This document shows positions 59,906 through 64,000 of a stretch of 64,000 nt of DNA, piece after piece. Location of the stretch: positions 1 to 64,000 of the forward strand of contig CALUHO010000013.1 in the NCBI GenBank assembly GCA_944320465.1, written 5' to 3'. The position numbers were made by a program, and so were the translations under genes. The number at the start of each line of letters is the position of its first letter. The first letter of the stretch is position 1. This DNA is from an uncultured Bacteroidales bacterium (GTDB lineage Bacteria > Bacteroidota > Bacteroidia > Bacteroidales > P3). The notes beneath the pieces were generated by a model, which saw only the letters and a list, made by a program, of their open reading frames with translations, was not told where the DNA came from and did not search any database.

Positions 59906-62900
59906 ATGAGACAGTTTTACCTTAGACTCAGAGTTATGGCCATGACGCTCATGCTCATGGCCGCGCTGCCACTCGCGGCGCAGACATATTGGGACGGCAC
60001 TGCCTCCCGGGACTGGACAGGAACGGGTTCGGAGGACGACCCGTATATCATCACTACCCCGCAGCAGCTGGCCGGACTGGCTGAGGCCGTGAACGGCGGG
60101 CGTGATTTCAGGGGAGAGTATATCAAGTTGGGCGCAGACCTCTATATGTGTGACCCTGATGCAGAGCAGGATGCGAGGCCGCAGTGGACACCGATAGGCG
60201 GAGTGAATGTGGAGGATCAGACGGGCGACGGGGGCGGCTACCGCCACGACACCCTCCGCTTCTGCGGCACATTCGACGGCGCGGGGCATACGGTCTACAA
60301 TGTGTACCACTCCACGCTGCCGGACCTCACGGACTGGGATGACCCGTTAGGCAGCGGGACACTCGATGTGTCGGGCTGGTACAGGGGTTTCTTCGGATGG
60401 GTGGAGGAGGCCACTATAAAAGACCTGCACCTGAAGGATGTGAACATAGTCGGCGCGGCAACAGTGGGCGGCATGGTGATGGTGAGCAAGAACAGCACTA
60501 TCACAGGCTGCTCGGTGTCGGGCGTTGTGGGCAGCCTTGATTCCGAGGTGGGAGGAGCATCGGGCGGCCTTGTGGCAAATAACCAAGGCGGACTGATAGA
60601 GAACTGCACTTCGTCGGCCAATGTGAAGGGCATACGCGGTGTGGGATGCCTCGTCGGGCAGAACAGCGGGACGATACGCGACTGCCACACGACGGGCGAT
60701 GCGCACTGCGTGCAGTACGATGTGGGCGGCCTTGTCGGCAGCAATTTAGAAGGGGGACTTATAGAGCGCTGCTCCTCGGCGGGAAAGGTGAGCAGAGATT
60801 ATTATCAGTACGCGATACAGGACTGCGGCGGCTTTGTCGGCCTGAATGTGGGTACGATACGCGAGTGCAGTTCGTCTGCCAACGTCATCAGCTCACAGAA
60901 TGGTGCGGGCTTCTGCGGAGTGAACGGCGGGCGCATAGAGTCGTGCTATGCCACAGGCGATGTCACCATCGGCGGGAACACGGCAGCCACATTCGTGGGA
61001 GCTAACGGACGAGGATCGTCTATTGCAGGGGTTCCGGCACCATACGAGGGCATCATTATCAACTGCTTCGCCACAGGTAAATGCGTCACTACCAGCAACG
61101 GGTGGTTGGGAAGTTTTCTTGCGACCTTTCAAGAAGGCGTCAACAGAGAGACCATCACGGCATACTGCGTGACCAACGCGGACAACTATCCATACAACGG
61201 CCTCACCGTGACCGAAGGCGGTACCCGCCCCGGCTGCAATGGTGGCGCTTTTCGCCGCACGACTGCCGAGATGCAGAGCCAGGAGTTCGTGGACACGCTC
61301 AACAAGATGGCGGCGGTGGCAGGCACAAGCCTCTGGGAGTGGCGCGAGGACAACTACCCTCTGCCGACAGGCGTGAAAGCAGACATAACCTCCTGCTTCT
61401 CCGGCGGTGGCAGCGGCACAAAGGACGACCCATTCCGCATCCGCACGAAACAGGACCTGGAGTGGGTGAGCGCACTGACAGGCTTAGGATGGAGGTTCGA
61501 CAATCAGTATATCCTCCTCGAAAACGACATAGAGCTCAACGCTCCGTTCGAGGAGTGGGGCACGACAGCGCCGACACTCTGGCAGCCGATAGGCAGGAGT
61601 GTGTCTGAGACAACGCCGGCAAGCTCCGCAGGCTTCGAGTATGAGTTCCGTGGGACGTTCGACGGCGGCTTCCACTCCGTCCGCAATATGTATCTGAACG
61701 ACGTGACGGGCGAGACCCCGCAGGGCTTCTTCGGCATCATAAACGGCGCGGTCATCAAGAACCTCAACGTGGAGGACGCATGGATAAAGGCACAAGGCTC
61801 GACGGGCTTACTCGTCGGTAAATCGACACGTTACTGTATGCCTACGAACATCTTGCAGTGCCACACCTCCGGTACAGCCGAAGGCTCGTGGGCGGCAGGA
61901 GGCATCATGGGCGCAATATCGCTTGAAGGAAACACCAACATTATAAACTGCTCATCGGCAGCCACACTGATACCCGGCGAGTTCGGGGCGCACATGGTAG
62001 TAGGTGACCAGAACTACATAGGCGGAACGACGTTCAGCAATGACACTGTGGCGAACTACTTCTTTACCGGCTACATGCAGGGCGAAGACCCCGGAAGCTT
62101 CTACGGTAATGAGATCAGCATCAACTGCTACTACGACATGGAGAAATGGGTGCGGCCTGACAAATGGACAGGCATAGAAACTTATGGGCGCACCACTGAG
62201 TATCTGCAGAGCAAGGAGTTCGCCAATGTGTTTAACTACTATGTGGCGCAATACAATGAGCGGCACGCGGACAGCCCGCTGCACTACTGGCAGGTGAACA
62301 CTGACGACTATCCCAGCCTCACGGAGACAGAGCCGCCGCACACGGTGACATACGTCACAGGCGGCGAGTACTATACCCCGCAGCCCGTTTTGGACGACAG
62401 CCGGATAGTGCCGCCCCCTGTGCCGGAGCTGGAGGGACAGGTGTTCTACGGATGGTTTTCGGACGAGAATAGGACCAAGCCGTATGTCTTCGACACGACG
62501 CAGATAACCTCCTCATTCCCGCTCTATGCCAAGTGGCAGGCTGAGCTTGTGCCGGACTTCACGCCGTTCACGAACCCTTTCGCCACGACATACGTCATCA
62601 GTACCCCGGAGCAGCTGCTCGGCTTCTCACGCGCCGTGCAGGGCGTGGAGGGAGTGATAGACCGGATGGACTTCGTGGGCAAGACTGTGAAGCTCGGCGC
62701 GGACATCATGCTTAACGACACAAGCGGCTGGCAGCTCTGGGGCGACTATACCTACGGCCGACAGTGGGAACCCATTAGTACCGATGAGGTCTACTGCACA
62801 TTCGGAGGCACATTCGACGGCGACGGTCACACCATATCGGGAATGTATATCTCCGATGATTCTCATAGCGATGCGACAGGAGACGGCATAGGCCTGTTCG

Positions 62901-64000
62901 CACGGCTGCGCCCCGACGCAGTGGTAAAGAACGTGAACATAAAGGCATCGCGCATAATCTTCACATCGCGCTACGGGCAAGTAGGCCTGCTCGTGGGCTT
63001 CAACCGTGGAACGGTGGACAGTTGCCATGTGGAGGGAGAGATAGAGGTGGTTCGCTGTACGGCGGGGATGATTGCCGGAGTGTGCCGTAAAAGCTATGAC
63101 GGTATAGTCGGCAGCGACATAATCAAAGACGGCATAGGGCGCATAAGCAACTCATCTGCACGGGGCAGAGTGGAAAGCACGGACGCAACCGGCGAGACGT
63201 ACTTGGGCGGTCTCATAGGACAAATGGCGATATCCGACAGCATAGTCAACTGCTCTACCGATGTGGCCATACGGAACATTGGAGAGAACGCCGGCGCGGG
63301 CGGCATCACAGGTACAGTAGGCGAGGGAGTGATATCCTCTTGCGCCGTACAGCTGCGGGAACTCGACGGGTCGTACAACATTGGCGGCGTCACGGGCAAT
63401 ATGAACAAAGGCACAGTGGAGAAGTGCCATCTGCAAGGCAACATAGCCTGTCAGGCAGGCAATGTGGGCGGAATAGTCGGCTACCTGCGGAATGAGAGCA
63501 AGATTACGGAGTGTTCGTTCGACGGCACTATCGAGGCTACGGGCGACTATGTAGGAGGAATATACGGCAATTGCTATCGGCCAGATACCGTATCGGGCTG
63601 TAGTGTCTCCGGCCTGATAAGCGGTGGCAACTATACAGGCGGCATTTCAGGTACGGGCGGGGGCAGATACAGCACGTCGTCCGCCACGGTCAAGGGTCTG
63701 GAGAATGTGGGCGGCATCACAGGCGCAGGCGGCGCATACCGCTGCACAGCGACAGGCGATGTCAGCGGGACAGACTGCGTAGGCGGTATAAGCGGCGGAG
63801 GCAGCGGCTCAATCAATGACTGCACGGCCTCGGGCAATGTGAGCGGGCGCGACAAAGTGGGCGGCCTCGCAGGAGAGTGCGGCTGGGTGAACAACTCCTC
63901 CGCGTCGGGTGAGGTGACGGGCGCAAACCGGGTAGGCGGACTCGTGGGCAGCCTCTGGGAGGACTACGACCGCACCATAAGCCTGTCGCACGCCACAGGC
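59906..64000 (+). CDS. Giant GLUG-repeat surface protein (5' part, runs off window)
   Basis: Open for all 1365 codons to the window edge. Signal peptide AMTLMLMAALPLAAQ (~12-26). It then has repeated modules: a GTFDGAGHTV-type strand, and many GLUG motifs (GGLVGSN, GGIVGYL, GGISGTGGG) alternating with CSSSANV/CTASGNV-type segments, forming a right-handed beta-helix. At ~810-870 a Listeria-Bacteroides repeat (VTYVTGGEYYTPQP, ending FPLYAKW) separates two beta-helix blocks. Such proteins are secreted adhesins. Codon choice differs visibly from the neighbouring ftsZ (many TGC, ATA, GGC), suggesting acquisition. The 3' end and any sorting domain lie outside. Confidence 0.85.
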   Translation, partial: MRQFYLRLRVMAMTLMLMAALPLAAQTYWDGTASRDWTGTGSEDDPYIITTPQQLAGLAEAVNGGRDFRGEYIKLGADLYMCDPDAEQDARPQWTPIGGVNVEDQTGDGGGYRHDTLRFCGTFDGAGHTVYNVYHSTLPDLTDWDDPLGSGTLDVSGWYRGFFGWVEEATIKDLHLKDVNIVGAATVGGMVMVSKNSTITGCSVSGVVGSLDSEVGGASGGLVANNQGGLIENCTSSANVKGIRGVGCLVGQNSGTIRDCHTTGDAHCVQYDVGGLVGSNLEGGLIERCSSAGKVSRDYYQYAIQDCGGFVGLNVGTIRECSSSANVISSQNGAGFCGVNGGRIESCYATGDVTIGGNTAATFVGANGRGSSIAGVPAPYEGIIINCFATGKCVTTSNGWLGSFLATFQEGVNRETITAYCVTNADNYPYNGLTVTEGGTRPGCNGGAFRRTTAEMQSQEFVDTLNKMAAVAGTSLWEWREDNYPLPTGVKADITSCFSGGGSGTKDDPFRIRTKQDLEWVSALTGLGWRFDNQYILLENDIELNAPFEEWGTTAPTLWQPIGRSVSETTPASSAGFEYEFRGTFDGGFHSVRNMYLNDVTGETPQGFFGIINGAVIKNLNVEDAWIKAQGSTGLLVGKSTRYCMPTNILQCHTSGTAEGSWAAGGIMGAISLEGNTNIINCSSAATLIPGEFGAHMVVGDQNYIGGTTFSNDTVANYFFTGYMQGEDPGSFYGNEISINCYYDMEKWVRPDKWTGIETYGRTTEYLQSKEFANVFNYYVAQYNERHADSPLHYWQVNTDDYPSLTETEPPHTVTYVTGGEYYTPQPVLDDSRIVPPPVPELEGQVFYGWFSDENRTKPYVFDTTQITSSFPLYAKWQAELVPDFTPFTNPFATTYVISTPEQLLGFSRAVQGVEGVIDRMDFVGKTVKLGADIMLNDTSGWQLWGDYTYGRQWEPISTDEVYCTFGGTFDGDGHTISGMYISDDSHSDATGDGIGLFARLRPDAVVKNVNIKASRIIFTSRYGQVGLLVGFNRGTVDSCHVEGEIEVVRCTAGMIAGVCRKSYDGIVGSDIIKDGIGRISNSSARGRVESTDATGETYLGGLIGQMAISDSIVNCSTDVAIRNIGENAGAGGITGTVGEGVISSCAVQLRELDGSYNIGGVTGNMNKGTVEKCHLQGNIACQAGNVGGIVGYLRNESKITECSFDGTIEATGDYVGGIYGNCYRPDTVSGCSVSGLISGGNYTGGISGTGGGRYSTSSATVKGLENVGGITGAGGAYRCTATGDVSGTDCVGGISGGGSGSINDCTASGNVSGRDKVGGLAGECGWVNNSSASGEVTGANRVGGLVGSLWEDYDRTISLSHATG

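Noticed and set aside
1..64000. tRNA, rRNA or complete insertion sequence
   Set aside because: None could be recognised on either strand by reading; no transposase-like protein is present, only a tyrosine recombinase and non-coding elements.

Overview
The window looks like a chromosomal segment of an anaerobic member of the Bacteroidales (phylum Bacteroidota). The basis is: repeated Bacteroidota-type promoter cores (TAnnTTTG, in a few places with TTTG about 20 bases upstream); a TonB-dependent receptor with surface lipoproteins; a methylmalonyl-CoA mutase small subunit; a glycine-lipid acyltransferase pair; and a division/cell-wall (dcw) cluster in the order mraZ-rsmH-ftsL-ftsI-murE-mraY-murD-ftsW-murG-murC-ftsQ-ftsA-ftsZ, with no murF. 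Genus cannot be decided from the sequence alone.

Layout. (1) 1-5.9 kb is an AT-rich accessory island: a PHP-phosphoesterase/ABC-type ATPase gene resembling Ppl-like anti-phage proteins with a small overlapping partner, then an oppositely oriented operon of an HTH regulator, a frameshifted DUF1016/specificity-domain fusion and a DUF3800 gene. (2) 6.2-11.5 kb is a TetR-TolC-HlyD-ABC permease export operon whose ATPase gene survives only as a 58-codon internally deleted relic. (3) 12-18.8 kb is a TonB receptor-DUF4876 lipoprotein-DUF6850 barrel locus with a long structured leader and palindromic elements between the genes. (4) 19-27.7 kb is a tyrosine recombinase, a probable invertible promoter segment and a 1080-residue leucine-rich surface protein, bracketed by two near-identical AAA-ATPase/PD-(D/E)XK genes. 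(5) 28-40 kb holds small envelope proteins, mutA, a MntP-like pump, a QueD homologue, and an ApbE-polyferredoxin-aldo/keto reductase redox group. Several families of short palindromic repeats cluster here. (6) 40.3-42.9 kb holds the engB GTPase gene and the glsB/glsA-like acyltransferases. (7) 43.3-59.5 kb is the dcw cluster; its murD keeps only the C-terminal domain and is followed by a dispersed repeat. (8) 59.9-64 kb is the start of a very large GLUG-repeat surface protein that runs off the window, behind a consensus promoter, a short reading frame and a strong terminator hairpin.

The best candidate for an interesting system is the 21.0-25.9 kb module. A recombinase gene is followed 11 bases after its stop by 18-bp perfect inverted repeats enclosing a 150-bp segment. 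That segment carries a promoter core pointing away from the downstream leucine-rich surface-protein gene, which is what a phase-variable promoter caught in the OFF orientation would look like. Next are two truncations that each remove a P-loop domain while leaving an open reading frame (ABC ATPase relic and murD), and the inverted MITE-like elements flanking apbE.
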